DNA of 36,977 nucleotides from JAEUMD01 sp937950105 (GTDB lineage: Bacteria > Pseudomonadota > Alphaproteobacteria > Rhizobiales > Hyphomicrobiaceae). The notes below the pieces were generated by a model. The model did not search any database. It saw only the letters and a list, made by a program, of their open reading frames with translations, and had not been told where the DNA came from. This document shows positions 1 to 8,479 of this stretch, one piece after another. The DNA lies in NCBI GenBank assembly GCA_036821845.1, contig DAISIT010000024.1, positions 1 to 36,977 on the forward strand, given 5' to 3'. Position 1 is the first letter of the stretch. Every line of letters starts with the position of its first letter. The position numbers were made by a program, and so were the translations under genes.

Positions 1-356
1 GGCGTCGCCGCGGGGGCGGTGGCCGGTGCCTGCGTCACCGGCGCGGCCGGCGCGGCAGGCGATCCAGTGGCAGCGGGAGGCGCCGCCGCCGGCGCGGCTT
101 GTGCGCTCGGTGTCGCCGGTGCTGGTGCCGTTGCCGGTTCTGCCACCGTGGGTGCCGCCGGAGCGGTCTGTGCCGTCGCCGGAGGCACCGCCTGCGCAGG
201 AGCCGGCGCGCTGGTCGTGCCGGTCGTGGCGGGTGCGACTGCTGCCGGCGGCGGCGGGGTAGGTGGTGCGGCCGATGGAGGCGTCTGTGCAAGCGCCGAG
301 GCTGCGGCCAGCGGCAAAAGCGCGGTGGTGATACGCAACCGGCGGGTCAGCAGCAT
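1..356 (-). CDS. Secreted Pro/Ala-rich protein, truncated at the window edge
   Basis: An open frame reads leftwards from an ATG at 354-356 to the edge of the window without a stop, so only the N-terminal ~118 residues are present. The product starts with a classic Sec signal peptide: Arg-rich n-region (MLLTRRLR), a hydrophobic core and a likely signal-peptidase I site after SALAQ (about residue 24). What follows is almost entirely Pro, Ala and Thr with a few Gln and Val, as in periplasmic linker or wall-spanning segments. A good Shine-Dalgarno (AGAGGA, spaced about 6 bases) precedes the ATG. The functional domain, if any, lies outside the window, so no function can be assigned. Low-complexity composition makes other frames look open here, but only this frame has a start with SD and signal peptide. 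Confidence 0.65.
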   Translation of the reverse strand, partial: MLLTRRLRITTALLPLAAASALAQTPPSAAPPTPPPPAAVAPATTGTTSAPAPAQAVPPATAQTAPAAPTVAEPATAPAPATPSAQAAPAAAPPAATGSPAAPAAPVTQAPATAPAAT

Positions 357-516
357 GCGGGTCCTCTTGAGGCGTATTGGACGACTTTTATGCGGGATAG
401 GCTCGCGGGCGGAACAAGCGCATGCCTCGATGGCGGCACAAGGGCGCTGCGGAAGGGGGCGATGGGGCGGCCTGGCGGCAAGGTCGCGGAGCGCGCGTGA
501 TTGGCCGGAGCGGCGA

Positions 517-2418
517 TCACGTTCGTCCGGGCGGCGCCCGCGTCGACGGTGCGGCTGCGGGCGGGTGCGCGGCGGGAACGGACGGATCGGGCGGTTGCTT
601 CGCACTGGTCAGCGGAAGCTGGCGGATGGTCGGCGCGCCGATCGGCCCCTCGATCAGCAGTCCGGCGCCCGTCGCCGCGTTGGCGATCGACGGCAACTCG
701 ATGAACTCGGCACCGCCCGGTGTCGCTTCTACAGGCTGCATCAACGCCCGCGTCATCCACACACGCAGATCGGAGCGGCCGTTCGGCAGCTCGATGTTGC
801 CGACCGCCGTCAATACCGCGTCGCCGGTTCGCGCGCTGGCGCGGGCAATGTTGAGACGGCCATCGACGACGTTGAAATCGACGGCGAGGCTGTTGAGCGA
901 CGTGGTGCCGCGGGCGGCCCCGCCCCAGCCCGTCTGGGCGGCCGCGCGCGTCGTCGCCGACAAGGCGTTGAGGTCGACACCGAGCTGGCCGAACGACGGC
1001 ACCCTGACGCCGAGTTTGCCCGACAGGCTCTGCACGATGCTCTGGCGGTCGGCACCTTCGGCCTTGAGGTCGAGTGTCGTGGTCCCGTTGCCGCCGACCG
1101 CGGCGTGGTTGAACAGTGCCTGCGAGACGAGTGAGGCGTCGACGTTTTCGAGCGAGCCCTTGAGGTGATAGCTCGGCGCGATCCCCTGTGCGTCGATCGT
1201 GAGCTGTCCGCGGCAGCGGCCGGCCTTGCCGACTTCGAGTTCGGCGAGATCGGCGAGCATCGTTCCGTTCTTGAGAGAGAAGGACGCCGCGCTCTTGCCG
1301 AACGTGGCGTCCCAGGCCTTCACCTTGCCCGCCGAGATGCGCAGATCGGCGTCGATGTCGTTGAGGATCGGGAATACCGGGCGGAACGCCAGCGTCGGCG
1401 GCAGATAGCTCGAGAAGTCGAAAATGCCGCGATTGCCTTCGAGCTGATCGACGTAGGAGGTGACGTCCAGCGTTTCGAAGTCGACAGTGCCGTCGAGGGC
1501 GGCGCGCTGGTTGGCAAGTTTGATAGAAAGGGTTCCGGCGCCTTCGTTGCCGTCGATGTCGATGGCGGCCTGCGGGAACGAGATGCCGCGCGGCGTCCAC
1601 TCCATGGGCCCCTTGATGCTCAACCGCTCGAGGCCGCGCCCGTCGGTCCAGTCCGCCCCGAGCCAGCGGGCCAGCCGGCGCACGCTCGTGATGTCGACGC
1701 TGGCTTCACTCGATTCGAACGCAAGTGTCTCGCGATTGGAAACGGTGCCCGATGCGATCGCGCTGATGTGGTCGTTCTTCAGCTCGAGTTCGAGCGGCCA
1801 GGTGGCTGTCTGATCAGCCTCCTTGCGCGCACCGAGTGCGAGCGTAAGGCTGACCGGCTGCCCGCGCAGGCCGAGTATGCCCGTGGCCTTGAAGCGCCCG
1901 CCCCGCTCCCGCTTGATTGCGAGGTTCGTCAGCGCGAGATTTTCCGTCGAACCGTCGGAGCGCAGCACCCGCAGGTGACTGTTGCGAATGTCGAGTTCGC
2001 TGAACGACACGCTGGCCAGCGCCGCCAGCAATGGCTCGAGACCGCCGGACGGCGCAACTCTCCTGGGGTGCGCTCCCGCCGCCACCAGATCGAGGCTCAG
2101 CACCGCATTGTCGAGCACCAGGCGGCCCTTGCCCGCGGTCAGCAGAGCGAGCACCGCCGCGCCCGTAGAAGGCTCGCCCGACAGTTTCGCGAACGAGACG
2201 TTGCCGCGTTCCAGCAGCAGCCGCGGCAACGCGTCGAACGAGACGGGGGATGACAGGGTGAAACTGTCGCGCGTGGCGGCGGCGAGAGTTGCCGAGCGCA
2301 GCGCGAACTCCGCGTCGGAGCCGTCGATCAACCAGGGTGTCGCGAGACCGAGCGCGCCGCAGACGAGGGCTGCCATGACGGCAGCAGTCCGGCGTCGCGT
2401 CTTCGGAATTGCGAGCAT
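517..2418 (-). CDS. AsmA-family envelope protein
   Basis: Predicted 633-residue AsmA-like protein. Family members are anchored in the inner membrane by an N-terminal helix, extend a long beta-rich repeat into the periplasm, and are linked to lipid transport and outer-membrane homeostasis. Visible here: positive residues then a hydrophobic anchor (about residues 9-28, AAVMAALVCGALGLATPWLI), a long beta-strand-rich middle, and a C-terminal part with the typical AsmA pattern (GNGTTTLDLKAEG, then a GKLGVRV strand, then VDGRLNIA and GNIELPNGRSDL). The ATG at 2418 puts the anchor at the N-terminus. A GTG at 2469 in the same frame has a better SD (AAGGGTG) and would add 17 residues. The last ~30 residues are Pro/Ala-rich. 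Followed on the same strand by the secreted Pro/Ala-rich protein, 160 bases downstream. Confidence 0.85.
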   Translation of the reverse strand: MLAIPKTRRRTAAVMAALVCGALGLATPWLIDGSDAEFALRSATLAAATRDSFTLSSPVSFDALPRLLLERGNVSFAKLSGEPSTGAAVLALLTAGKGRLVLDNAVLSLDLVAAGAHPRRVAPSGGLEPLLAALASVSFSELDIRNSHLRVLRSDGSTENLALTNLAIKRERGGRFKATGILGLRGQPVSLTLALGARKEADQTATWPLELELKNDHISAIASGTVSNRETLAFESSEASVDITSVRRLARWLGADWTDGRGLERLSIKGPMEWTPRGISFPQAAIDIDGNEGAGTLSIKLANQRAALDGTVDFETLDVTSYVDQLEGNRGIFDFSSYLPPTLAFRPVFPILNDIDADLRISAGKVKAWDATFGKSAASFSLKNGTMLADLAELEVGKAGRCRGQLTIDAQGIAPSYHLKGSLENVDASLVSQALFNHAAVGGNGTTTLDLKAEGADRQSIVQSLSGKLGVRVPSFGQLGVDLNALSATTRAAAQTGWGGAARGTTSLNSLAVDFNVVDGRLNIARASARTGDAVLTAVGNIELPNGRSDLRVWMTRALMQPVEATPGGAEFIELPSIANAATGAGLLIEGPIGAPTIRQLPLTSAKQPPDPSVPAAHPPAAAPSTRAPPGRT

Positions 2419-2786
2419 CGATCGTCCCGTCTCGAACCTGGCGGAAAGTGCCCGGAATGCCTGCCGCACGCTGGAGCGTCACCCTTTGCGACGAACCGCG
2501 AGCGGTTCCCCAAATCGGATCATGCGCGAGCGTGGCGACCGAAATATGTGCCCCAAATCGGGAGGAGCTACACCCTTATTAGGCGGCGGATCGAGGCCGT
2601 GCAAGCGCGATCGAATCGATCTCAACGGCGCAGGCGTCGGGCGGTATGCGCCAGTGTCGACGCGTGCGGGCAACGCTTGCAGATGCAGGAGAATTCGGCA
2701 ATTCATGCACATGACGTAGCAGCATCGATGTGCAAGCGCTTGGGCCGGGCGATGTTCGCAAGCCGCGGCCGGGCTGAAGGACACGC
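2419..2786. other. Divergent intergenic region with a small inverted repeat
   Basis: Non-coding stretch between the leftward AsmA gene and the rightward desuccinylase-family gene, so it should hold both promoters. No convincing protein gene was found; the open frames here have unlikely composition and no SD. One inverted repeat, TGCACAT at 2706-2712 and ATGTGCA at 2728-2734 (15-base spacer), lies 50-80 bases before the GTG of the rightward gene and could be an operator. No clear sigma-70 promoter pair could be assigned. Confidence 0.4.
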
Positions 2787-3830
2787 GTGAGACAGCAGTT
2801 TCGCATCGGTGGGGCGGAGGTGCGGCCGGGCGACCGGCGGCTGGTCGATCTGCCGGTTTCGCGCCTCTCCAATCACGCACCTGTGACGCTTCCGGTTCAT
2901 GTGCTGCATGGCCCGCGGCCCGGGCCGACACTGTTCGTCTCGGGCGCGGTCCACGGCGACGAACTCAACGGCGTCGAGATCATCCGGCGGATCCTGCGCA
3001 CCATCTCGCCAGCCAATATCTGCGGTACGCTGCTGTGCGTTCCGGTGGTCAACGCCTTCGGCTTCATCGCGCATTCGCGCTATCTGCCCGACCGTCGCGA
3101 TCTCAACCGCTCGTTTCCCGGTTCCCCCGACGGCTCGCTGGCGTCCCGTCTCGCGCATCTCTTTCTGCAGGAGGTGGTGAAGCGGTCCGATATCGGTATC
3201 GACCTGCATACCGCGTCGGTGCACCGCATCAACCTGCCCCAGATCCGCTGTGAGCTGAAGCGGCGCCCGCGTGTGCGGGAACTGGCCGCAGCCTTCGGCG
3301 CGCAAGTCGTGCTTGACAGCCCGGAGCGGAGCGGTTCACTGCGCCGGGCCGCGCGCGCCCACGGTTGCGACGTGCTCGTCTACGAAGGAGGCGAGGGGCT
3401 GCGCTTCGACGAGTTCGCGATCAAGGCGGGCGTCGACGGCGTCGCCGGCGTGATGCTCGAAGCCGGCATGCTGGAGCTGCCGCCCGGAACCAGACATCGC
3501 AGCAGCAAGCCGCCGGGGTTCTCTCGGATCATTGCCAATTCGTCGCGCTGGGTCCGCGCGCCGGAGGGCGGCGTGTGGCGCACGACGCGCCGTATCGGTG
3601 ACGCGGTCGCCGGAGGCGAGGTGATCGGTTACGTCGCCAATCCGTTCGAGGAGCACGACGTCGAGGTGCGGGCGCCGCATCGCGGCATCATCATCGGCGC
3701 GACGACGCTGCCCGTCGTCAACATGGGTGACGCGGTGTTCCATCTGGCATGGGCGGAGGAGATGGGCAGCAAGAAGGGCGCACCAGCCGCCGCCGCCGAG
3801 CCGCTGATGGACGAGGACGAGATCGTCTGA
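2787..3830 (+). CDS. Succinylglutamate desuccinylase/aspartoacylase-family zinc protein
   Basis: 347-residue member of the AstE/AspA (M14-like) zinc carboxypeptidase fold. These enzymes hydrolyse amide bonds of N-acyl amino acids or related small molecules; this subgroup is usually called succinylglutamate desuccinylase/aspartoacylase family and its substrate is not known. Zinc ligands are visible: H56 and E59 in the HGDE motif and H141 in IDLHT. The NRSFPG motif (residues 107-112) is the family substrate-binding loop. The C-terminal ~90 residues form the beta-barrel-like domain (GGVWRTTRRIGDAVAGGEVIG is the turn into it) typical of the longer bacterial members. Start is a GTG with AAGGA about 6 bases upstream. 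No arginine-catabolic (ast) genes are nearby, so a role in arginine degradation is not supported. Confidence 0.88.
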   Translation: MRQQFRIGGAEVRPGDRRLVDLPVSRLSNHAPVTLPVHVLHGPRPGPTLFVSGAVHGDELNGVEIIRRILRTISPANICGTLLCVPVVNAFGFIAHSRYLPDRRDLNRSFPGSPDGSLASRLAHLFLQEVVKRSDIGIDLHTASVHRINLPQIRCELKRRPRVRELAAAFGAQVVLDSPERSGSLRRAARAHGCDVLVYEGGEGLRFDEFAIKAGVDGVAGVMLEAGMLELPPGTRHRSSKPPGFSRIIANSSRWVRAPEGGVWRTTRRIGDAVAGGEVIGYVANPFEEHDVEVRAPHRGIIIGATTLPVVNMGDAVFHLAWAEEMGSKKGAPAAAAEPLMDEDEIV

Positions 3831-3946
3831 CGGGGCAGTTGACGGGCAGTCCGCCAGCCGCGCACGGCACCGCTCACATTGCGGCACGACTCACGCGACC
3901 GGCGACGAGGCGGCTTTCAAGCGGCTGCATTGGCAGCCTGCAATCG

Positions 3947-4084
3947 TCAGCGCTTCTGCGCCTTCGGCAACTTGGCGATGACGAACGTGAAAACGCCGAC
4001 CGAGACGAGGATGGTGACAAGGAGCCCGAGCAGCGCGCCGAGGGCCAGCGGGTCGGTTTCGGTGAGAAGCGCCTTGAGGTCCAT
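3947..4084 (-). CDS. Small single-pass membrane protein (45 aa)
   Basis: A 45-codon frame starting at the ATG 4082-4084 and ending in TGA at 3947. The product has an acidic/polar N-terminus (MDLKALLTETDP), one strongly hydrophobic helix of about 22 residues (LALGALLGLLVTILVSVGVFTFVI) and a short basic C-terminus (AKLPKAQKR), consistent with a single-pass inner-membrane protein, C-terminus inside by the positive-inside rule. A near-perfect SD (AAGGAGA at 4092-4098, spacing 7) supports translation more strongly than for many larger genes nearby. It lies about 250 bases downstream of the FbpB-type permease on the same strand, which could mean co-transcription. I do not recognise the family. Too small to be sure without expression or conservation data. 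Confidence 0.65.
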   Translation of the reverse strand: MDLKALLTETDPLALGALLGLLVTILVSVGVFTFVIAKLPKAQKR

Positions 4085-4333
4085 CGTTGATCTCCTTCGC
4101 TGTCGTCGGGCGCCCGCAGAGCGGGTCCGGCGACGCCTCCGTAGTGAAGGCCGCATGATCGTGCCGGACGCATGCGGGAGCCTTGCGAGGCATCAACACG
4201 CCGGCTGACGTGGGTCAGACGCGGCGCGACAGATTTGCATGAGCGGGTGCGCGAAAGGTCGCGTGGCGGCTGCCGAGTTCCGAGCCGATGGCTCGGGTTA
4301 TTGCCGGAGGTTCGGGCCAATCGTGAATCTGAA

Positions 4334-6061
4334 TCAATCCGAGCCGGCGCGTCCACCTGCGACCGCCTTGTGCAGCAGCAGCACCGGCACGAGCCCCGCG
4401 ACGACGATGGCCAGCGCGCCGAGGGAGGCCTCCTCGAACTGCTCGAGGGCGGCGAACGAGTAGACGTGCGTCGCCAGCGTTTCGAAGTTGAAGGGCCGCA
4501 GCAGCAGGGTCGCCGGCAGCTCCTTCATGGCATCGACGAACACCAGCAGCGCGGCGGCGCCGAGCGCCGGCAGCAGCAGGGGCAAGTGCACGCGCCACAG
4601 CGTCGACATCGCGGTGCTGCCGAGCGCGCGCGAAGCGGCGTCGAGGTTCGGCGAGATCAGGTCGAGGCCGGATTCGATCGAGCCGAGCGAAACCGCGAGG
4701 AAGCGCACCGTGTAGGCGAGCACGAGAGCAAACACCGAGCCCGACAGCAGCAGGCCGGTCGACACACCGAGCCATGAGCGGGCGAGACCGTCGACGAAAT
4801 TATCGAGACCGGCGAGCGGAATGAGCAGGCCGAGCGCCAGCACGGTGCCGGGGATCGCATAGCCGAGCCCGGCGATGCGCGCGGCGGAGACCGTGAACGG
4901 GTTGGCGTCGATGCGCTTGGCATAGGCGAGGAGGAGGCCGAGGACGACTGCGACGAAGGCGGCGAGAGCCGACAGCATCAGGCTGTTCATCGCCGCCGCG
5001 AAGAAGCCGAGTTCGAGGCTGCGCCCGGCATAGGTGACCGCATGTCGGGAGAGCTGGAGGAACGGCAGGAGAAAGCCGATCACGAAGGGCATCGCCGCGA
5101 CGAGAGCCGCCGCATAGCCGCGCCAGCCGACGAGATCCTGGAACGGAATCGAACGGTAGCGGCCGGTCGTGTTGTGAACCCGGGCACTGCCGCGCGCCAT
5201 CCGCTCGGCCGCGAACATGGCGACGATCAACACCAGCATGACGGTTGCGATCTGCGCGGCGCCGCCGAGATTCGATTGCTGCAGCCACGTCGCGTAGATG
5301 CTGCTCGATAGTGTCGGCACGCCGAGATATTGCACGGCGCCGAGATCGTTGAGGCATTCCATGAGCACCAGCGCTACACCGGCGGCCAGCGCCGGCCGTG
5401 CCAGTGGCAGCGCGACAGCGACGAATGTCTGCAGCGGTGTGCGCCCGAGCGTGCGCGCCACTTCCAGGGCACACACCGACTGCTGCACGAAGCTCGCCCG
5501 CGCCGAGAGATACACATACGGGTAGAGCACGGACGACATCACGAAGATCGCGCCGCCGAGCGAGCGGATCTCCGGAAACCAGTAGTCGCGGGCCGAGGTC
5601 ACGCCGAGAAGCGCGCGCAAGGCCGATTGTACCGGGCCCGAGTAATCGAGCAGCTCCACGTAGCTGTAGGCGATGATGTAGGTCGGCATGGCCAGCGGTA
5701 TCACCAGCAGCCGGTCGAGCACGCCGCGCCCGGGGAACCGGTACATGGTGACCAGCCAGGCGGCGCCCGCACCGGTGACGAGCGTCAATACGCCGGCACC
5801 GAGCATCAGCAGCAGCGTCTGCGAGAGCGAGCGCGGCAGCACCGTCGAGATCAGGTGCGGCCAGATGTTCTCCTTCGGCGACAGCGCGAGCCACACCGTC
5901 GTCGCGGCCGGCAGCGCGACGATACCGACGATGACGACAACCGCGAGCAACCATGCGAGCGAGATGCGGCTCGCGGCCAGCCAGTAGCGCACGGCCGCGA
6001 ACGCCTCGCGCAGTGCCATGCGCGGCGTGGTGGGCGGCTGCAACTCGGAGCCCATGTTCAT
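4334..6061 (-). CDS. fbpB: FbpB-type Fe(III) ABC transporter permease
   Basis: 575-residue double-length ABC permease, made of two homologous six-helix halves as in FbpB/SfuB, the inner-membrane channel of ferric-iron and similar importers. About 12 hydrophobic segments are visible, with an EAA-type cytoplasmic loop in each half: EVARTLGRTPLQTFVAVALPLARPAL in the first and DAASRALGSTAMSTLWRVHLPLLLPAL in the second, both with the conserved central Gly. Start is taken at the ATG 6061 (MNMGSELQ); in-frame codons further upstream lack a SD and are compositionally unlike the rest. A short inverted repeat (ATTGCG at 6113-6118, CGCAAT at 6128-6133) lies in the leader. No periplasmic binding protein or ATPase gene is in the window, so partner proteins must be encoded elsewhere. 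Other substrates such as thiamine, phosphonate or putrescine cannot be excluded. Confidence 0.85.
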   Translation of the reverse strand: MNMGSELQPPTTPRMALREAFAAVRYWLAASRISLAWLLAVVVIVGIVALPAATTVWLALSPKENIWPHLISTVLPRSLSQTLLLMLGAGVLTLVTGAGAAWLVTMYRFPGRGVLDRLLVIPLAMPTYIIAYSYVELLDYSGPVQSALRALLGVTSARDYWFPEIRSLGGAIFVMSSVLYPYVYLSARASFVQQSVCALEVARTLGRTPLQTFVAVALPLARPALAAGVALVLMECLNDLGAVQYLGVPTLSSSIYATWLQQSNLGGAAQIATVMLVLIVAMFAAERMARGSARVHNTTGRYRSIPFQDLVGWRGYAAALVAAMPFVIGFLLPFLQLSRHAVTYAGRSLELGFFAAAMNSLMLSALAAFVAVVLGLLLAYAKRIDANPFTVSAARIAGLGYAIPGTVLALGLLIPLAGLDNFVDGLARSWLGVSTGLLLSGSVFALVLAYTVRFLAVSLGSIESGLDLISPNLDAASRALGSTAMSTLWRVHLPLLLPALGAAALLVFVDAMKELPATLLLRPFNFETLATHVYSFAALEQFEEASLGALAIVVAGLVPVLLLHKAVAGGRAGSD

Positions 6062-6213
6062 GGTGGCGGGATGGCCCTGCTCTGGGTCGGATCGGAGACG
6101 GTTCGCCGCAGCATTGCGGCACCCGTGCGCAATAGCACGCCTCGGCATCCGACTGAAACGGTCTGCGATCGAGCGTTAAGCGAGGAAGGCTGTTGGAAAC
6201 GCTTTGCGTCGGC

Positions 6214-7986
6214 TCAGACGAGGACCTGCCGCGACTTCGGGAACACGATCGCGGCGGTCGTGCCGCCTTCGTCGCGGCGGCTGATCTGCAACGTCGCTCC
6301 GTTGGCGGTGGCGAGCGAACGCACCAGCGGAAGGCCGATGCCGAGCCCGCCACCCCTGCGCGGTGTCATGCGTCGCTCGTTCGCATCGTCCGCAGCATGC
6401 GCGATGTCGCCATCGCTGATGCCCTCACCGCTGTCGGAGACCGTGAGCGTCAGCGGGCCATCGATATCGGCTTCGGTCGAGACGACGATGCGACCGCCGC
6501 GCGGCGTGAACTTGAGAGCGTTCGTCAACAAGTTGAGCGCTATCTGGCGCACCGACGTGCCATCCGCGACGACCCGCGGCAGGCCCGGCGCCAGTGATGC
6601 GGTGAGCTTGACACCGGCTTCTGCCGCCAGCGGCTCCATCGCGGAAATGAGCGCGCCGATGACCGCATTGAGGTCGAGGTCGGTGAAAGCGAGGTCGATC
6701 GCCGCGGCTTCCTCGACCTTGGTTCCGAGCATGCGCTGGATCACATCGAGGGCGTGGCGTGCGCTTTCGTGAATATCGCGGGCATAGCGCAGGTAGCGCT
6801 CGTCGCCGATCGGGCCGAAGCGCTCGTCCTTCATGATCTCGGCGGCCGAAGCAATGGCGCTGAGCGGCGACTTCAATTCGTGCGCGATGCGGCGAACGAG
6901 GACGCGCCGCGCCGATGGCTGCGGCCTGGTCGGTGGTTCGGCAGTAGCGTGCTTCGTCTCCGCGTCTCCCGGCGCTTCCACAGGTAGGTCGGCGGCGCGG
7001 GATGGCGGCTCCGGCTGTGCACCAGCCGCCGTGGCGGACGATGGCTCCGCGCGTGGCATGGCATGGCCATCTTCGTCGTCCGGCCCGCCGCCGCCGGCAT
7101 CGCCGCCGCCGCCCGGATCGCCCATGCCACCAGCGCCGTCGGTGCCACCGTGCGCGGGCGCGGTGCTCAAGGCCACAGGCATGGCGGGATCAGGGTTGGC
7201 ATCGAGATCGATGATGTCGCGCGTCGGCGCCGCCTCGTGAGCCGCGCCGTTGCGGGCTGCGCGCTTCGGCCGCGAGGCATTGGCACGGCGCGGGACGCCC
7301 CCTGCGTCGTCGCCTGCCACGTGGGCCGCATCCCCGGGTGCCGCTCGTCCGGCGAGGATCTGTCGGGCGATGGCGCGCAGGATGTCGGCGGGATCGCGCG
7401 GGGCTGGCGGCTCCTCGGCCGCTGGCGTCAGAGCCGCGCCGGCTCTCGCGGCAGATGTCGCCGCGCGCTGCCGCCGCCTCGGTTCCGGCGTCGCCGCGGC
7501 GGACGGTTCCTCCGCGACGATCGGATGTGGGGCGGGTCCGCTCGCGGCGTCGATGTCGAGGACAGGATCGGAGTCCGCCGGCAACTCCGGCTCGTCTCCC
7601 GTATCGCTCGCCGCATCGAGGGGCTCCACCAGCAACAGGCTGCGGCCCGCCGTCTCGTCATAGGACTGCACGCGGCAGAGGAAGCGCGCGGCGCCGCCCG
7701 GCGTCCAGAACACCAGCGGTTCGACGACGCCGTCGATCGTCACGTCCGGCAGGCCGGCGAGACGGCGCAACTGCATGATGGCGGGCATGGCGCTGTCGAG
7801 GGCGAGATCGCGTGACGAGCCGGGCGGTCGTGGCGCCATGCCGAGTGCGCGTGCGCCGGCGGCGTTGGCCGCGACCAGTCGGGCTTCCGACGGCGCCACC
7901 ACGAGCTGCGGAGCCCGCGACGCATCGAGCCGTGCCGCGATGGCGTCGGTGGCGGAAGGCGCACGCGTCTGTCTCGGCTCGGCCAT
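6214..7986 (-). CDS. Orphan sensor histidine kinase, PleC/DivJ-like
   Basis: 590-residue predicted cytoplasmic sensor kinase. Order of parts: a PAS-like sensor segment (about 25-125), a very long Pro/Ala/Asp-rich linker (about 130-350), the HisKA dimerisation domain with phospho-acceptor H369 (IAHELKSPLSAIA), and a HATPase domain with N box (NLLTNALKF), G1 (VSDSGEGI) and G2 (GGLGIGLPLV). The phrase FGPIGDERYLRYARDI after the H box resembles the PleC/DivJ kinases of alphaproteobacteria, which act in cell-cycle and polarity control. No transmembrane segment and no adjacent response regulator are visible, so its partner is unknown. A hairpin directly abuts the ATG. It is followed by the FbpB-type permease 150 bases downstream. 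Confidence 0.88.
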   Translation of the reverse strand: MAEPRQTRAPSATDAIAARLDASRAPQLVVAPSEARLVAANAAGARALGMAPRPPGSSRDLALDSAMPAIMQLRRLAGLPDVTIDGVVEPLVFWTPGGAARFLCRVQSYDETAGRSLLLVEPLDAASDTGDEPELPADSDPVLDIDAASGPAPHPIVAEEPSAAATPEPRRRQRAATSAARAGAALTPAAEEPPAPRDPADILRAIARQILAGRAAPGDAAHVAGDDAGGVPRRANASRPKRAARNGAAHEAAPTRDIIDLDANPDPAMPVALSTAPAHGGTDGAGGMGDPGGGGDAGGGGPDDEDGHAMPRAEPSSATAAGAQPEPPSRAADLPVEAPGDAETKHATAEPPTRPQPSARRVLVRRIAHELKSPLSAIASAAEIMKDERFGPIGDERYLRYARDIHESARHALDVIQRMLGTKVEEAAAIDLAFTDLDLNAVIGALISAMEPLAAEAGVKLTASLAPGLPRVVADGTSVRQIALNLLTNALKFTPRGGRIVVSTEADIDGPLTLTVSDSGEGISDGDIAHAADDANERRMTPRRGGGLGIGLPLVRSLATANGATLQISRRDEGGTTAAIVFPKSRQVLV

Positions 7987-7987
7987 T

Positions 7988-8011
7988 CTCGAGGAACCCC
8001 GGTTCTTCGAG
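7988..8011 (-). promoter_or_regulatory. Hairpin directly upstream of the kinase start codon
   Basis: The arms CTCGA (7988-7992) and TCGAG (8007-8011), continued by GAACC/GGTTC inside, can form a stem of about 10 pairs with one mismatch or wobble and a tiny loop. In the transcript it ends two bases before the ATG of the histidine kinase, exactly where the ribosome binds, and no obvious SD is seen. It could restrain translation of the kinase or be a chance palindrome. Confidence 0.35.
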
Positions 8012-8195
8012 AGTGTTAGCTGCGTCGGCTCGGAGCGTCCACGAGCAATCCGGGCGCCGTCCGCCGCGGCTGTGGACGCATCGGCGGCGCTTCAGGGCGA
8101 GCACAAGTTGAGGCCGACCGCGCACCGGCGGTCACAAAGCTCCGCTCGCTACGGCAAGTCGAAGACAACGTATTGGAACGGCTGCAAATTTTGAG

Positions 8196-8272
8196 TGGTA
8201 CCGCCTCCCCGGGTTGAACGGGGGACCTCTAGATCCACAATCTAGCGCTCTAACCAACTGAGCTAAGGCGGC
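8196..8272 (-). tRNA. tRNA-His (anticodon GTG)
   Basis: A complete 77-base cloverleaf with encoded CCA (8196-8198). Acceptor stem GCCGCCT/AGGCGGT (first pair is G-U), D arm GCTC/GAGC, anticodon stem TAGAT/ATCTA with loop TGTGG giving anticodon GTG, and T arm CCCCG/CGGGG. The base before position 1 in the gene is T, not G, and the discriminator is A73 rather than C73. Loss of the otherwise universal G-1 of tRNA-His, together with A73, is known from a large clade of alphaproteobacteria and fits the proposed taxonomy. No integrase or duplicated 3' end was seen, so there is no sign that it is an attachment site. Confidence 0.95.
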
Positions 8273-8479
8273 ACGAGGCGTGCGCGGGGAAACCTCCCGC
8301 GCGGCGAGCCGTGTGTAAACCGCGCGGCACCTTCCGCGTCAAGTAAAAATACGCCGCCCCGAGCCGTCCGCCAAGATGCAAGCGGCCCTCGTGCGGCGCG
8401 GCCGGCTCCGCTCACGCGCGGCAATGTCCGGATAAAGATCAATGTCCTGTCGAAGGGGTGGTCCCGCGCGCCGCTGGCG

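Noticed and set aside
1..300. Possible repeat array in the GC-rich left edge
   Set aside because: The repetition comes from Pro/Ala/Thr codons of a low-complexity linker; no fixed unit or spacers as in CRISPR.
19..1134. Long rightward open frame over the left edge and the end of the AsmA gene
   Set aside because: Gly/Ala then Arg-rich composition, no SD; it mirrors the leftward signal-peptide gene and AsmA gene, which have real motifs.
8196..8272. Possible integration site at tRNA-His
   Set aside because: No integrase, no duplicated tRNA 3' end and no change in composition next to it.
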